Shown: positions 26,261 to 35,999, counted from the stretch's first letter. The stretch: 54,426 bases of DNA from CAZEHJ01 sp964512485 (GCA_964512485.1 CAZEHJ010000016.1:1-54426), one strand, 5' to 3'. Numbers and translations: made by a program. Notes: generated by a model not told the origin, from the sequence alone.

Positions 26261-27244
26261 ATGACGTTTTCACAACCATACTGGCTGATCTTGTTGATCT
26301 TCGTTCCGCTGGCGGGATGGAGGTCTTGGCATGCCCTGAAGTCGCGCGGGGGAATGCGCTTCAGCTCGACCGGGGCTGTGCAGGCTGCGGGAATGTCCCT
26401 GAAGACACGACTTCGAATTCTGCCGACCCTTTTTCGCGTAACCGGTTTGACGTTGGCAATTCTGGCAATGGCCCGACCACAGGACCGCAACGTGATCCGT
26501 GAGCGTTTCGCCGAAGGCGTGGACATCATGATGGTGCTCGACACATCAACTTCGATGCGAGCGGAAGATTTCCGGCCCAACAGATTCGAAGCTGCGAAAG
26601 TTGTTGGCACCGAATTTATACAGGGACGAACATCAGACCGAGTTGGACTCATCGTATTTGCGGCGAACGCCTACACTCAGGCTCCTTTGACCCTCGACTA
26701 TACATTTTTGCAGGAAATGCTGAAAGAAGTCGAAGTAGGGGTCATTGAAGACGGCACGGCGATAGGAACTGCCTTGGCCATGGCGGTCAACCGCCTGAAG
26801 GACACGGAAGCCAAAAGTAAGGTGGTAATCCTGCTTACGGACGGACAGAACAACAGGGGCGAATTGAGTCCGGAAACAGCGGCCGAGGTCGCTCGAACTC
26901 TGGGAGTACGCGTCTACGCCATCGGCGTTGGGCAGCATGGTGAGGCCCCGTTCGTCGTAGATCATCCATTCGCAGGTAGGCAGCGACGAATGGTACCCGT
27001 CGAGATCGACGAGGAAATGCTCCAGGCCGTGGCGGACATGACCGGAGGCAAATATTTCAGGGCAACGAACAATAGTGCGCTCCGCGATATCTACGACGAA
27101 ATCGGTGAGCTCGAGAAAACGAAAATTGAAGAGCGCAGCTACATGGACTTTGAGGAGCGGTATGCCTCGTTTCTCTTCCCGGGTCTGCTGCTGATTTTCC
27201 TTGAAGTTCTGCTTTCAACCACTCTTTTCAGGAGGTTTCCTTGA
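26261..27244 (+). CDS. batA: VWA-domain membrane protein BatA
   Basis: The ATG giving MTFSQPYWLI is one base after the previous stop; a TTG start eight codons earlier is less likely. The 327-residue protein has two N-terminal transmembrane helices, a VWA domain with DTSTS (94-98) and a C-terminal helix ending near the last residue. The VWA domain faces the periplasm and is thought to bind partners through a divalent cation. The operon was first linked to aerotolerance in Bacteroides fragilis. The stop overlaps the next ATG. Confidence 0.92.
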   Translation: MTFSQPYWLILLIFVPLAGWRSWHALKSRGGMRFSSTGAVQAAGMSLKTRLRILPTLFRVTGLTLAILAMARPQDRNVIRERFAEGVDIMMVLDTSTSMRAEDFRPNRFEAAKVVGTEFIQGRTSDRVGLIVFAANAYTQAPLTLDYTFLQEMLKEVEVGVIEDGTAIGTALAMAVNRLKDTEAKSKVVILLTDGQNNRGELSPETAAEVARTLGVRVYAIGVGQHGEAPFVVDHPFAGRQRRMVPVEIDEEMLQAVADMTGGKYFRATNNSALRDIYDEIGELEKTKIEERSYMDFEERYASFLFPGLLLIFLEVLLSTTLFRRFP

Positions 27245-28302
27245 TGGATTGGTTGAACCCACAATATTTCTGGACCCTGGTTCTGACCCCGGTCGTGGTC
27301 GCGCTTTTTGTTGGCGCCGCGTTGCGCCGTCGTCAACTGGCAGAACGATTCGGTGAACGGAGCATGATCGCCCGACTTGCGTCTACGATCAGCACGCGGC
27401 GCCGTCGTTGGAAAGCTGCCCTGAAAACGGTTGGTATTCTGTTGATCGCCACCGCGCTTATCGGGCCGCGGTTCGGCACCCGATTGAGGGAAGTCAAACG
27501 CGAGGGAATCGATCTGGTGGTGGCACTCGATGTGTCTGCTTCCATGATGGCCGAGGATGTCGCGCCGAACAGACTCGAACGATCGAAAAACGAAATCAAA
27601 AACCTGCTTGACGAAATCAAGGGTGATCGGGTGAGCCTGGTGACGTTTGCCGGAGATGCGTTCATCCAGTGTCCCCTCACTACCGACTACGGAGCCGTAA
27701 GACTCTTCCTCGATGTTGCCGACCCTTCGTTGATACCCACGCCGGGCACAGATTTTGGCGCGGCTTTGAAGATGGCCATGCAGGCGTTTGAAGCTCCGAC
27801 GGGAGATCCTGACACGGAAAATCGTACAAGAGCCGTATTGTTCGTGTCAGACGGAGAAAATCACATCGCCGAGCTGGAGGCCATTGTTGGAGAAGCCCGC
27901 GAATCAGGAGTCGTGCTTTACGCTGCAGGTGTTGGAGAAACTGACGGGGCTCCAATTCCTGTCTATCGCAATGGCAGGCGGATCGATTACAAGAAGGACC
28001 GCACCGGCGCTGTTGTGACGACCCGACTGGAAGAAGATGTACTTCAAGATCTATCCAGAGACGGCAGCTACTTCCGGATTGCACGGACATCTTCTTCGCT
28101 TCAACGTATTACTGCAGCTCTGGATCAACTGGACAAGACGACCTTTGGCCAGGACGAATTTGAGGAATACGAAGAAAGATTTCAGTGGCCTCTACTATTG
28201 GGACTGATGTTCTTGCTCGTCGAATGGATGATTCCTGAAAGAAAAAAGCAACGCCAGGAAGACTCAAGCGTTGAATCGTTCCACTCAAAAGCCACCGCGT
28301 GA
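27244..28302 (+). CDS. batB: VWA-domain membrane protein BatB
   Basis: A paralogue of the preceding gene: two N-terminal helices, a VWA domain with DVSAS (96-100) and a C-terminal helix (352 residues). A real Shine-Dalgarno (AGGAGG, 27231-27236) precedes the ATG. BatA and BatB are expected to form a heteromeric complex. The gene overlaps batA by one base (TGATG). Confidence 0.92.
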   Translation: MDWLNPQYFWTLVLTPVVVALFVGAALRRRQLAERFGERSMIARLASTISTRRRRWKAALKTVGILLIATALIGPRFGTRLREVKREGIDLVVALDVSASMMAEDVAPNRLERSKNEIKNLLDEIKGDRVSLVTFAGDAFIQCPLTTDYGAVRLFLDVADPSLIPTPGTDFGAALKMAMQAFEAPTGDPDTENRTRAVLFVSDGENHIAELEAIVGEARESGVVLYAAGVGETDGAPIPVYRNGRRIDYKKDRTGAVVTTRLEEDVLQDLSRDGSYFRIARTSSSLQRITAALDQLDKTTFGQDEFEEYEERFQWPLLLGLMFLLVEWMIPERKKQRQEDSSVESFHSKATA

Positions 28303-28306
28303 TTAT

Positions 28307-29053
28307 ATGATTCGCTTGTTCAGCATATTGATGATGGTCCAGATTGTGACCACTCCCGGCGACGGAAAGAAAAAAGGTCGTCAGGGTAACGCTCAATATG
28401 CACAGGAACAGTATTCAGAAGCGGTTACGACGTACCGAGATGGCGTACAGTCAGTGCAGCAAGATGGCCCCGGGCGCGTGCACTCGGGCCTTCTGAATAA
28501 CCTGGGAGCGGCCCTGTTCAAGAGTGGAGATGCCGAACAGGCTGGTATCGCGTTTTCCAGTGCGGCCACGATGGCCGACTCACCCGAGGATCTGGTTCGC
28601 GCGAGCTACAATGCTGGAAATGCTGCGTATTCGACACAGCAAATGGAAGCCGCTTTGGAAAATTACAGGCGCGCACTCCTGACCGACCCTTCAAATGCTG
28701 ATGCAAAGTTCAACTACGAGTTCGTGAAGCGTCAACTCGACGAACAACAGCAACAACAGCAGCAGGATGATCAGAATCAGGATGAGAATGATCAGGAACA
28801 GGAGGGGGATCAGAATCAGGAGAACCAAGACGAGAATCAGGAGCAGCAGGAACAGGATCAGCAAAACTCAGAAGACGAGAACCAGCAGAATCAGGAGCAA
28901 CAGCAGGAGCAACGGGAACGTGAGGACCCAACACAGTTGAGTGAAGAAGAGGCCCAACGCATCCTTCAGGCTCTGGAAAACGAAGAGGAGCAGTTGCTGA
29001 GACAGGTACAGAAGATGAAAACGCGACCCCGTCGCGTCGAGAAAGACTGGTAA
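28307..29053 (+). CDS. batC: TPR protein BatC with Gln/Glu-rich tail
   Basis: The ATG giving MIRLFSILMM is four bases after the batB stop (248 residues). A short hydrophobic signal-like start is followed by two or three TPR motifs (about 26-138), then a low-complexity run of Gln, Glu, Asp and Asn at 145-207, and a basic tail. BatC proteins bridge the VWA partners. The codons CAG/CAA/GAG/GAA/GAT repeat through the low-complexity part, which is prone to length change. The stop overlaps the start of batD (TAATG). Confidence 0.85.
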   Translation: MIRLFSILMMVQIVTTPGDGKKKGRQGNAQYAQEQYSEAVTTYRDGVQSVQQDGPGRVHSGLLNNLGAALFKSGDAEQAGIAFSSAATMADSPEDLVRASYNAGNAAYSTQQMEAALENYRRALLTDPSNADAKFNYEFVKRQLDEQQQQQQQDDQNQDENDQEQEGDQNQENQDENQEQQEQDQQNSEDENQQNQEQQQEQREREDPTQLSEEEAQRILQALENEEEQLLRQVQKMKTRPRRVEKDW

Positions 29054-30930
29054 TGCAGAGCTATCCCAAGCAGAACATATCCCTGATCACTTCCGTGATC
29101 ATTTGCGTTCTGATGGTCGCTTTTTCCGCGGAAAGTGCACGGGCTCAGGCTGTAAAAGTGCAGGCCTCTGTAAGCTCCAACCGAATCGGCACCGAGGAAG
29201 CCGTCACCTACTCCCTTCTTGTAGAAGGCTCGGATGGAACGAACATCGCTATTCCCAATGCACCTCCTGCCGACGGACTGACACTTCTTCAATCTGTGCC
29301 AGGTACGCAACAAAACGTTTCCATTGTAAATGGACAGATGACCCGGAGTTTCGGCTTCACCTGGACATTTCGGCCAACCCGGGAAGGCACGGTTCGAATC
29401 GGAGCGGGAACGGTAACTGTCGGCGGTCAGGAGCACCACACACAGCCCATCGATCTGACCGTCGTTCCCCAGTCCCAAATGCCTGCAAGGCGACCTTCTG
29501 CCGATCCACTGAATCGTCTGTTTCGATCACCTTTCGACGCCGAGCCACAGGAAGCACCCGAGCCGTCAGAAAACGACATCTTCATTCGCGCCGTTCCAAC
29601 AGCTCGAACGGCCTATCAGAACGAACAGGTGGTGGTGGAATATCGGCTCTATTTCCGGGAAGGAATTCAGCTTAGACAGAGTCGCCTGACGGACAGCTGG
29701 GATGCGGAGGGATTCTGGCGCGAAGAGTTGGACGTCGAAACCCGGCCCATTCCCCGGATCACGGTAGAAAATGGCCTCAGATACAACACCATAGTCCTGA
29801 AGCGGGCAGCCGTTTTTCCGACTCGCGCTGGAGAAATGAGTGTCGATCCGCTGAAAATCGAAAGCGAAGCGCTCCTTCCGTTTGGGTCACGTGATCCTTT
29901 TCAATCGCTGTTTTCTCTGCGTACTCGTTTTACTCCGGTACAACTTGAATCTCCGGAAGTCAAGATTACAGCTCGCCCGCTTCCCACGAGCGCGCCGACC
30001 TCCTTCAACGGAGCAGTTGGCACCTTCGCGGCGACGGTCGCGCCCGACAGAACCAATCTCGAAGTCGGTGAGTCGCTCCAACTCACAATCACTATTGCAG
30101 GAAAGGGTAATCTCGCAACAATGGAATCTCCGGCGATCCACGTGCCGGCGGCATTCGATGTTTACGATCCCGAAGTCACCTCTATGTTGGATCGCTCCGG
30201 AGACGAACTCTTTGGAAGCAAGACCTTTACATATGTGTTGATCCCGAGATCGAACGGGACCTACGAAATTCCACCTATCGAATTCACCTACTTCAACACT
30301 GATACCGACAGATATCAGACGCGGGAATCTTCTCCGATCTTTGTCGAGGTGACTGGTACAGCATCAACTCCGGACGTCGTCGTGGCGACGACCAACGGGA
30401 TGCCGGTCGATGACTTTGCGCCTCTTTTTGATACCTCGGGAGACTGGGAGCGAACCGAGACAAGAAGCCTGCATATACTCTGGTGGCCGTATCTGCTCCT
30501 GATTCTTCCGCTTATCGCCCTGACAGGCTCCATCGTCTATCAAAACAGGGTGAACCGATACCGTTCCGACGTTCGTTGGGCCCGAGGTCGCAGGGCGCAT
30601 CCTCTGAGCCGAAAACATCTCAAGCAGGCGATGGAACTGCTCAACGACGGAGATACAAGAGGCTATTTCGAAGAGCTTGAACGTGCTGTGCTCGGGTTCG
30701 TCGGGAATCGGATGAACGTTGCAGAGCGCGGCCTCACACGCGAGCAACTCGATGACCTCCTGACAGCACGAAATATTGATTCGGCCTTGAGACAACGTCT
30801 CAGAAGCTTGCTGGATACGTGCGACAAAGGACGATTCGCACCTGCTTCCATAACGCCGGAAAACAAAGAAGAAGCATTTGACGAGGCTTCCTCTCTGATT
30901 CCGGACATGGACGAACAGATAAACGGATGA
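29053..30930 (+). CDS. batD: oxygen-tolerance protein BatD
   Basis: A 625-residue protein with a signal peptide (cleavage after ARAQ, near residue 33). Repeated Ig-like beta domains follow, with blocks such as FTWTFRPTREGTVRIG and RRPSADPL typical of BatD. A transmembrane helix lies near 478-498 and a cytoplasmic tail with a helical domain follows. It is expected to work with BatA/B/C in the envelope. Start and stop both overlap neighbouring genes. Confidence 0.92.
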   Translation: MQSYPKQNISLITSVIICVLMVAFSAESARAQAVKVQASVSSNRIGTEEAVTYSLLVEGSDGTNIAIPNAPPADGLTLLQSVPGTQQNVSIVNGQMTRSFGFTWTFRPTREGTVRIGAGTVTVGGQEHHTQPIDLTVVPQSQMPARRPSADPLNRLFRSPFDAEPQEAPEPSENDIFIRAVPTARTAYQNEQVVVEYRLYFREGIQLRQSRLTDSWDAEGFWREELDVETRPIPRITVENGLRYNTIVLKRAAVFPTRAGEMSVDPLKIESEALLPFGSRDPFQSLFSLRTRFTPVQLESPEVKITARPLPTSAPTSFNGAVGTFAATVAPDRTNLEVGESLQLTITIAGKGNLATMESPAIHVPAAFDVYDPEVTSMLDRSGDELFGSKTFTYVLIPRSNGTYEIPPIEFTYFNTDTDRYQTRESSPIFVEVTGTASTPDVVVATTNGMPVDDFAPLFDTSGDWERTETRSLHILWWPYLLLILPLIALTGSIVYQNRVNRYRSDVRWARGRRAHPLSRKHLKQAMELLNDGDTRGYFEELERAVLGFVGNRMNVAERGLTREQLDDLLTARNIDSALRQRLRSLLDTCDKGRFAPASITPENKEEAFDEASSLIPDMDEQING

Positions 30931-31682
30931 AGCACCTTCAAATGCTCATACTGACTCTGATGATTTCCTGCAGCGCCAAGGCTCAACAGGAGGCGGCGCT
31001 TCCTCTTTTCGATTCAGGTACCGCACTTCTCGGTGACGGTCAGTTTTTGGACGCTCTTCAGCAATTTGAAGAGGCTGAAGCTCTGGGATGGGGCTCGACC
31101 CAGCTATACTACAATATGGCTCTGGTCCATCATCGCCTCGACAATCTCGGACAGTCCATCAGGTATCTCGAAAAAGCTCAAGTTCTTTCTCCGGATGACC
31201 CCAAGGTCCTTCATTCACTTTCTGTTGCGTCCAGCCATCGAGTCGACACCTTTTCAGAGCTTCCCGACCCATTTTGGCGCGCTACCCATGCCTGGGTGCT
31301 GCGAACCTTTCCGATATTCCCGGCTTTCTGGACCGGATTTCTTCTGTATCTGATCCTCATTGGCCTGATAATCGGCAAATACATGCACTACCTGGAAGGG
31401 CCCTGGTTCAGACGAGCTAGATTCGCCGCAGCACTGATCGGTGGTGCCCTGATTCTGCACGCGCTGACGTCTTCAGCATTCCCGCCTTACGATGAACGGG
31501 CCGTCGTGCTCTCAAATCAGGTTTCGTTGCTTGAACAGGCTGATTCGGATTCAGATGAAGTATTGGAAGTACACGAAGGTCTGGTAGTCACGAAAGGAAA
31601 TCAGGCCTCAGAGTGGACGTTCATACAAATTCCCAATGGCGCCAGGGGTTGGGTCCCTTCAAATACGCTCGGAGACATCTGA
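30927..31682 (+). CDS. batE: TPR/SH3 protein BatE
   Basis: A 251-residue protein with a signal-like N-terminus (cleavage near residue 20), TPR motifs at about 22-105, two transmembrane helices (127-149 and 164-182) and a C-terminal bacterial SH3 domain (190-250, ending RGWVPSNTLGDI). This matches the BatE layout. It overlaps batD by 4 bases (ATGA). A terminator-like hairpin follows at once, ending the operon. Confidence 0.9.
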   Translation: MKHLQMLILTLMISCSAKAQQEAALPLFDSGTALLGDGQFLDALQQFEEAEALGWGSTQLYYNMALVHHRLDNLGQSIRYLEKAQVLSPDDPKVLHSLSVASSHRVDTFSELPDPFWRATHAWVLRTFPIFPAFWTGFLLYLILIGLIIGKYMHYLEGPWFRRARFAAALIGGALILHALTSSAFPPYDERAVVLSNQVSLLEQADSDSDEVLEVHEGLVVTKGNQASEWTFIQIPNGARGWVPSNTLGDI

Positions 31683-31706
31683 TCATCGATAAAATGTCGA
31701 TGATTT
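31682..31706 (+). terminator. hairpin ending the Bat operon
   Basis: ATCATCGA (31682-31689) and TCGATGAT (31697-31704) form a perfect 8-bp stem around a 7-base loop, directly at the batE stop. Only a short TTTG follows, so it is a weak intrinsic terminator. Confidence 0.5.
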
Positions 31707-31806
31707 GTTGGAATCTTCCACCCTGCCCAACATAGTCCTCGCCCGCGCGTTTGTTTATCTTCTGCCCATCTTGTAACCAAGAAACGTCCTACAAGCGCTT
31801 ATTTCC

Positions 31807-32469
31807 TTGGAACCACACATTCTCAAAAGATCGCGAAGTACCGGCTGGATCGAAGTCGTGTGTGGATCCATGTTCAGTGGAAAGACCGAGGAACTCATTC
31901 GTAGAATGAAGCGGGCCCGGATCGCCAAACAACACGCCGAGATTTTCAAGCCGGCCCTGGACACCCGGTTTGCTCAAGAGGAGGTCATCTCGCACGACGA
32001 TTCCAGCCTCCGCTCTACGCCAGTGGCAGCTGCGGGACAGATTATTCTTCTGGCGATGGATGCGGATGTGGTCGGTATCGATGAAGCCCAGTTTTTTGGA
32101 AACGATCTCACCGAAGTGTGTAAAGAACTGGCCAGCACCGGAAAACGGGTCATCGTAGCGGGCCTGGATCAAGACTATCTGGGTCAACCATTTGAACCCA
32201 TTCCTCAGATCATGGCAATCGCCGAATACGTCACCAAACTGCACGCGATTTGCGTAGTCTGTGGCAATCCGGCAAACCACTCTCAGCGTCTTGTTTCAGG
32301 AGGATCGAGAGTGCTTCTAGGAGCAAAGGAAGCCTACGAACCCCGATGCAGGGACTGTTTCGATCTCAGCTTGTCGGCCGGCGAATCAAGCGACTCCGAT
32401 GAGGAAAGCGAAGCTGGCTCTAAACAGGCCGAAGAAAGCTCAGGAAGAAGCTCCTTTCCGATTACGTAA
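31807..32469 (+). CDS. tdk: thymidine kinase
   Basis: No ATG precedes the P-loop, so the start is a TTG giving MEPHILKRSRSTGW. The 220-residue protein has GSMFSGKT (20-27), DEAQFF (92-97, catalytic Glu93), and a zinc site from Cys149, Cys152, Cys181 and Cys184. It phosphorylates thymidine in the salvage pathway. After residue 190 it carries a Ser/Glu-rich acidic tail not needed for the fold. Its 3' end overlaps the opposing DUF445 gene by 30 bases. Confidence 0.93.
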   Translation: MEPHILKRSRSTGWIEVVCGSMFSGKTEELIRRMKRARIAKQHAEIFKPALDTRFAQEEVISHDDSSLRSTPVAAAGQIILLAMDADVVGIDEAQFFGNDLTEVCKELASTGKRVIVAGLDQDYLGQPFEPIPQIMAIAEYVTKLHAICVVCGNPANHSQRLVSGGSRVLLGAKEAYEPRCRDCFDLSLSAGESSDSDEESEAGSKQAEESSGRSSFPIT

Positions 32470-33648
32470 TCTGAACAACATTTCGTCAAGGCTGAACAGG
32501 ACGGCCCCGAGCGCGGCGAACGAAATCAGAGCCGGCACCGGCTGCCAGATCACGAGCCCACCGATAGAACCGAGCGCACCGCCCAGGTATTTAATGTAGT
32601 TCAACTGCTCGTTGCTCGAGTTCTTGATCAACTCCTCGAGACGGCTTTCGTCGTAGGACATCATGTTGCTCATGACCATTTCGTACACATCCAGATTCTC
32701 GACGAATCCGATTACGACGCGCGATGCAAATTCCTCGATATCCTCGGCGCGAGCCTCAATTTTCTCCGGAATCTTGTCGAGCAAGTCATCCATTTCATCC
32801 AGCACGAGATCCAGCTGACCCGGAATGCCGTGAATGGCCTTGTCGATTCGTTGCTTGAAATCGTCCTCATTTAGATATCGATACGCTTTCAGAGCCATCC
32901 CGCCGACGCCTTCGCCGACGTATCCTTCGATCTTCTCGATAACGAACTCAACGATTCTATGCCTCACCTCATCAGAGGTCAGAACCGTCTCGACATAGTC
33001 TGCAGTCAGCCCCTTCAGCTCACTTCTGAAGTCCGGATCTTCGAGAACCCCTCGAGCCACCGACATCGCCAGCTCCCGATACTTTGGGATGATGGCGTTC
33101 TCTTCAATCTTCTGCTTTATGATCTCTTCGTTGATCAACTCCTCACTCACGGCCGTGGCCAATCTGTATATCACCCGCTCTCGCTGAGCCGGAATGAGTC
33201 CCTGGCCGAAAACCGGTCTTACCTGACGAGGATTGAACAACATTGTGATGGCCACCCAGTTAGTCAGGAATCCGATGAGGCCACTGACCGCGACGATGCG
33301 CATCAATCCCTCGAGGACAAAAACATTGCCCAGAATCGTAGTCTGCATTCCGGGGAAGTCCCACAAGAAAGAGCCACCAAACATCACGGCAAGCGTCCAG
33401 GGAATCACGCGCAGAAGTGGAAGAAGGTTGGCGTGAGAATCGCTGATCCCTGGCACGCCGTGGCCATCCGCGTCATCATCATCTGATGCCGGCAGGTGTC
33501 GACGGATATATTTGGAAACCAGATTCCGAAAATCCGCAGCGCGCGCACGCGTGACCTTTTTGGCCTCGATGACCGACACACCGCTAGATTCAACCACCTC
33601 CGGTGGCTGTTCAGTCATCTCTTCATTATCAAGAATCTCGTCTTCCAC
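32440..33648 (-). CDS. DUF445 membrane protein
   Basis: A 402-residue protein. After an acidic N-terminal extension there is a hydrophobic part with GFLTNWVAITMLFNP (126-140), the hallmark of DUF445 proteins, and then a long amphipathic helical region and a C-terminal hydrophobic segment. Members are membrane proteins of unknown function. It converges with tdk and overlaps its last 30 bases. It is followed upstream by an HD-domain gene on the same strand. Confidence 0.85.
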   Translation of the reverse strand: MEDEILDNEEMTEQPPEVVESSGVSVIEAKKVTRARAADFRNLVSKYIRRHLPASDDDDADGHGVPGISDSHANLLPLLRVIPWTLAVMFGGSFLWDFPGMQTTILGNVFVLEGLMRIVAVSGLIGFLTNWVAITMLFNPRQVRPVFGQGLIPAQRERVIYRLATAVSEELINEEIIKQKIEENAIIPKYRELAMSVARGVLEDPDFRSELKGLTADYVETVLTSDEVRHRIVEFVIEKIEGYVGEGVGGMALKAYRYLNEDDFKQRIDKAIHGIPGQLDLVLDEMDDLLDKIPEKIEARAEDIEEFASRVVIGFVENLDVYEMVMSNMMSYDESRLEELIKNSSNEQLNYIKYLGGALGSIGGLVIWQPVPALISFAALGAVLFSLDEMLFRLRNRKGASS

Positions 33649-33710
33649 GAATCTTGAGCCTTCTTTGATCTGGTTGTGGTTTCCGCTCTACGCATACCAG
33701 TTGTCGCGCT

Positions 33711-34274
33711 CTACTCGGACGCAGAAAACCCCAGTCGGGTTGCATTGGCCTGCATTCCTTCAATTACGTTGGCAATGTGCTGAGAGAGTTCAATTCCCAG
33801 ATCCGCTGCTCCGTTTCGGATATCATCCCTGTTCACAGCCGCGGCAAATCTCTTGTCTTTCAATTTTTTATTGACGGATCGAGGCTGCATTCCCTCGAGG
33901 CCGGTTGGTCGCACATATCCTACGGCTGTGATGAATCCGGCCAGCTCATCTACAGCAAAAAGCACCTTCGCCATGAGCGTCGTTCTCGGATGGCCGGTAT
34001 GTTCGGCGTGACCCATAATGGCATCGCAGATGTCTTCCTCATAACCCAAATCGCGCAGCACACCTACGCCGACGTATGGGTGCTCGTCCAGCGTTTGATG
34101 CCTTTCGTAATCCATGTCATGGAGCAGTCCGGTGATACGCCATTTGATCACGTCTTCGCCGTACTTCTCCGCATAAAAGGCCATACCAGCCTCAACGGCG
34201 TAAGCATGTTTGCGGAGGCTTTCCGTTTTGGTCCATTCGTGAAAAAGTTCAAGAGCCTGGTCGTACGTGTGCAT
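33711..34274 (-). CDS. HD-domain phosphohydrolase
   Basis: A 187-residue protein with the HD metal-site residues: His23, His52-Asp53 (in LLHDMDYE), His89, and Asp109 in FAVDEL. It resembles small HDIG proteins that hydrolyse nucleotides or phosphate esters. It begins 14 bases after the mlaD stop on the same strand and is probably in that operon. The substrate is not known. Confidence 0.85.
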   Translation of the reverse strand: MHTYDQALELFHEWTKTESLRKHAYAVEAGMAFYAEKYGEDVIKWRITGLLHDMDYERHQTLDEHPYVGVGVLRDLGYEEDICDAIMGHAEHTGHPRTTLMAKVLFAVDELAGFITAVGYVRPTGLEGMQPRSVNKKLKDKRFAAAVNRDDIRNGAADLGIELSQHIANVIEGMQANATRLGFSASE

Positions 34275-34288
34275 TCCAGAGATTGGGT

Positions 34289-35221
34289 TTAAAACAGATC
34301 AACGATTTTCATTTCCTTCAGATACTTCGCGGGATTATTCTGAAAATCGGTAAGGAGACTGTTGATTCCATTCAATGTCGAGTCCAGCTTCTCATACATG
34401 CTCGGGTCATTGATGAGCATACCGAGAGTGCCGTCCCCGTTATTCAGTTTGTCCAGAATCTCATTGAGCTTCTCTCCCGTTTCCGTGAATCGGGAAAGAC
34501 TCTCGTCTATTTCATCCAGCGTCTCGTTCAGATTGCCTGTCAACTCTGTGAGATGTTCACCGTCTTTGCCGATCGCCCCAGCAGCGCCGGCCGTAAGCGA
34601 ATCCACGTTCGCCAGAATCTGGCTGATTCTTTCTTTCTCGGCCGTAAGTATATCCTCGAGTGCCTGCACGCTTCCCTGTACCGAATTCATGGTCATCCGC
34701 AGATCTGACTCTGGCTCTGACAACATGGAACTCGTCTCTGAAAGCGTGCTTTCGAGTCCTGCCAGCACCCGATCGACTTGGTCCACCAATTCTGGCGCCC
34801 TGGTGGAAAGATCGCCGATGAGGTCTCCGGCACCGCGTCCTTCTACGTGGCCGAATTCCTCAATAAGGGTTCCTGAAGGATCTCCAAGGAACAGATCCAG
34901 CCTCACAACACCGAGCGCATCAAATCCTGCTACCTGGGCATAGGATCCTTCAGTTACCGGAAGAGTCGCGTCAACGTGAAAATGAACCTCCACCTTGCCC
35001 GTTTCCTGGCTGATGGCCACACGGTTGACCGAACCCACCGACACTCCGTTTACGCGGACGATATTGCCGGAAATCAACCCGCCGGCATCATCGAACTCGG
35101 TCACGAGGTCATAGGTTGAGTCAAAAAGAGGCAGATCCTCGAAATAACGAACACCAAGTATGAATACTGCGGTGGCCGCGATAATGGTCAGCCCAACTTT
35201 TATTTCGTTCGATAACTTCAC
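34289..35221 (-). CDS. mlaD: MCE/MlaD-family lipid-binding protein
   Basis: I chose the GTG start giving MKLSNEIKVGLT, the standard beginning of MCE proteins in this group (310 residues); the frame is open further and TTG/GTG codons 45-48 bases upstream are alternatives. One N-terminal helix is followed by an MCE domain (VRVNGVSVGSVNRV, then FDALGVVRLDLFLG) and a long helical C-terminal part with LTELTGNLNETLDEI-type repeats. It binds phospholipid between inner and outer membranes and works with the MlaF/MlaE genes just upstream. Confidence 0.88.
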   Translation of the reverse strand: MKLSNEIKVGLTIIAATAVFILGVRYFEDLPLFDSTYDLVTEFDDAGGLISGNIVRVNGVSVGSVNRVAISQETGKVEVHFHVDATLPVTEGSYAQVAGFDALGVVRLDLFLGDPSGTLIEEFGHVEGRGAGDLIGDLSTRAPELVDQVDRVLAGLESTLSETSSMLSEPESDLRMTMNSVQGSVQALEDILTAEKERISQILANVDSLTAGAAGAIGKDGEHLTELTGNLNETLDEIDESLSRFTETGEKLNEILDKLNNGDGTLGMLINDPSMYEKLDSTLNGINSLLTDFQNNPAKYLKEMKIVDLF

Positions 35222-35258
35222 TTTCTGGCGGGTATTGGTTCGCTGAAGGTACTCATTG

Positions 35259-35999
35259 TCAAACACCAATTTTGTATTCGTTCGCCTTGACGAACGCGTT
35301 GAGCACGGTGTCGGTGCTCGCGTGCAACTCATCTATTGTCCCAGTCCAGTGCATCCGACCCTCAAAAATGAAGGCCGCGCGATCCGCAATACTGAGAACA
35401 GAATGCATATCATGGGTAACTACAATACTCGTAACGTTCAGTTGATCGGCCAGTCCTTTGATCAGCACATCGATGGTGTTCGAAGTTTCGGGGTCGAGTC
35501 CACTCGTAGGTTCGTCGTACAGAATGTAGCGGGGCTTCAGTGCGACCGCCCGAGCAAGCGCGACGCGTTTCTGCATTCCTCCTGACAGTTCTGCCGGCAT
35601 TTTTTTCCCGACATCGTCGAGCTCAACCATCGCCAGACATTCCATCACCACGTCGCGGATCTCCTCCTCCGTGTGAGTCGTGAAAGTCCTCAGGGGAAAG
35701 GCGACGTTTTCGAATGAGTTCATCGAATCGAACAATGCCCCTCCTTGAAACAGAACTCCAAAATTCTGCCGGATTTTCCTAAGCTCAGCATAGGATACCG
35801 AGTTGATGTCTGTGCCATCGACGGTCACGGTTCCATCATCTGGTTGCAGTAATCCGATGATGTGTTTCATCAACACACTCTTTCCTGAGCCTGATCGACC
35901 GATAATTGCCAGCGTTTCACCCTCGTAAATATCCAGGGAAACGCCCTTGAGCACCTGCTTTTCAGCGAAACTCTTGTCGATATTTTTTACGCTGATCAT
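35259..35999 (-). CDS. mlaF: ABC ATPase of the Mla lipid transporter
   Basis: A 246-residue ATPase with Walker A GRSGSGKS (34-41), Q-loop Gln85, signature LSGGMQKR (138-145) and Walker B ILYDE (159-163). It powers phospholipid movement by MlaE and MlaD. It starts immediately after the mlaE stop. Its C-terminal end approaches the mlaD start. Confidence 0.93.
   Translation of the reverse strand: MISVKNIDKSFAEKQVLKGVSLDIYEGETLAIIGRSGSGKSVLMKHIIGLLQPDDGTVTVDGTDINSVSYAELRKIRQNFGVLFQGGALFDSMNSFENVAFPLRTFTTHTEEEIRDVVMECLAMVELDDVGKKMPAELSGGMQKRVALARAVALKPRYILYDEPTSGLDPETSNTIDVLIKGLADQLNVTSIVVTHDMHSVLSIADRAAFIFEGRMHWTGTIDELHASTDTVLNAFVKANEYKIGV

Noticed and set aside
24347..31682. Defence or secretion system in the VWA/TPR block
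   Set aside because: Gene order, domains and lengths match the Bat operon.
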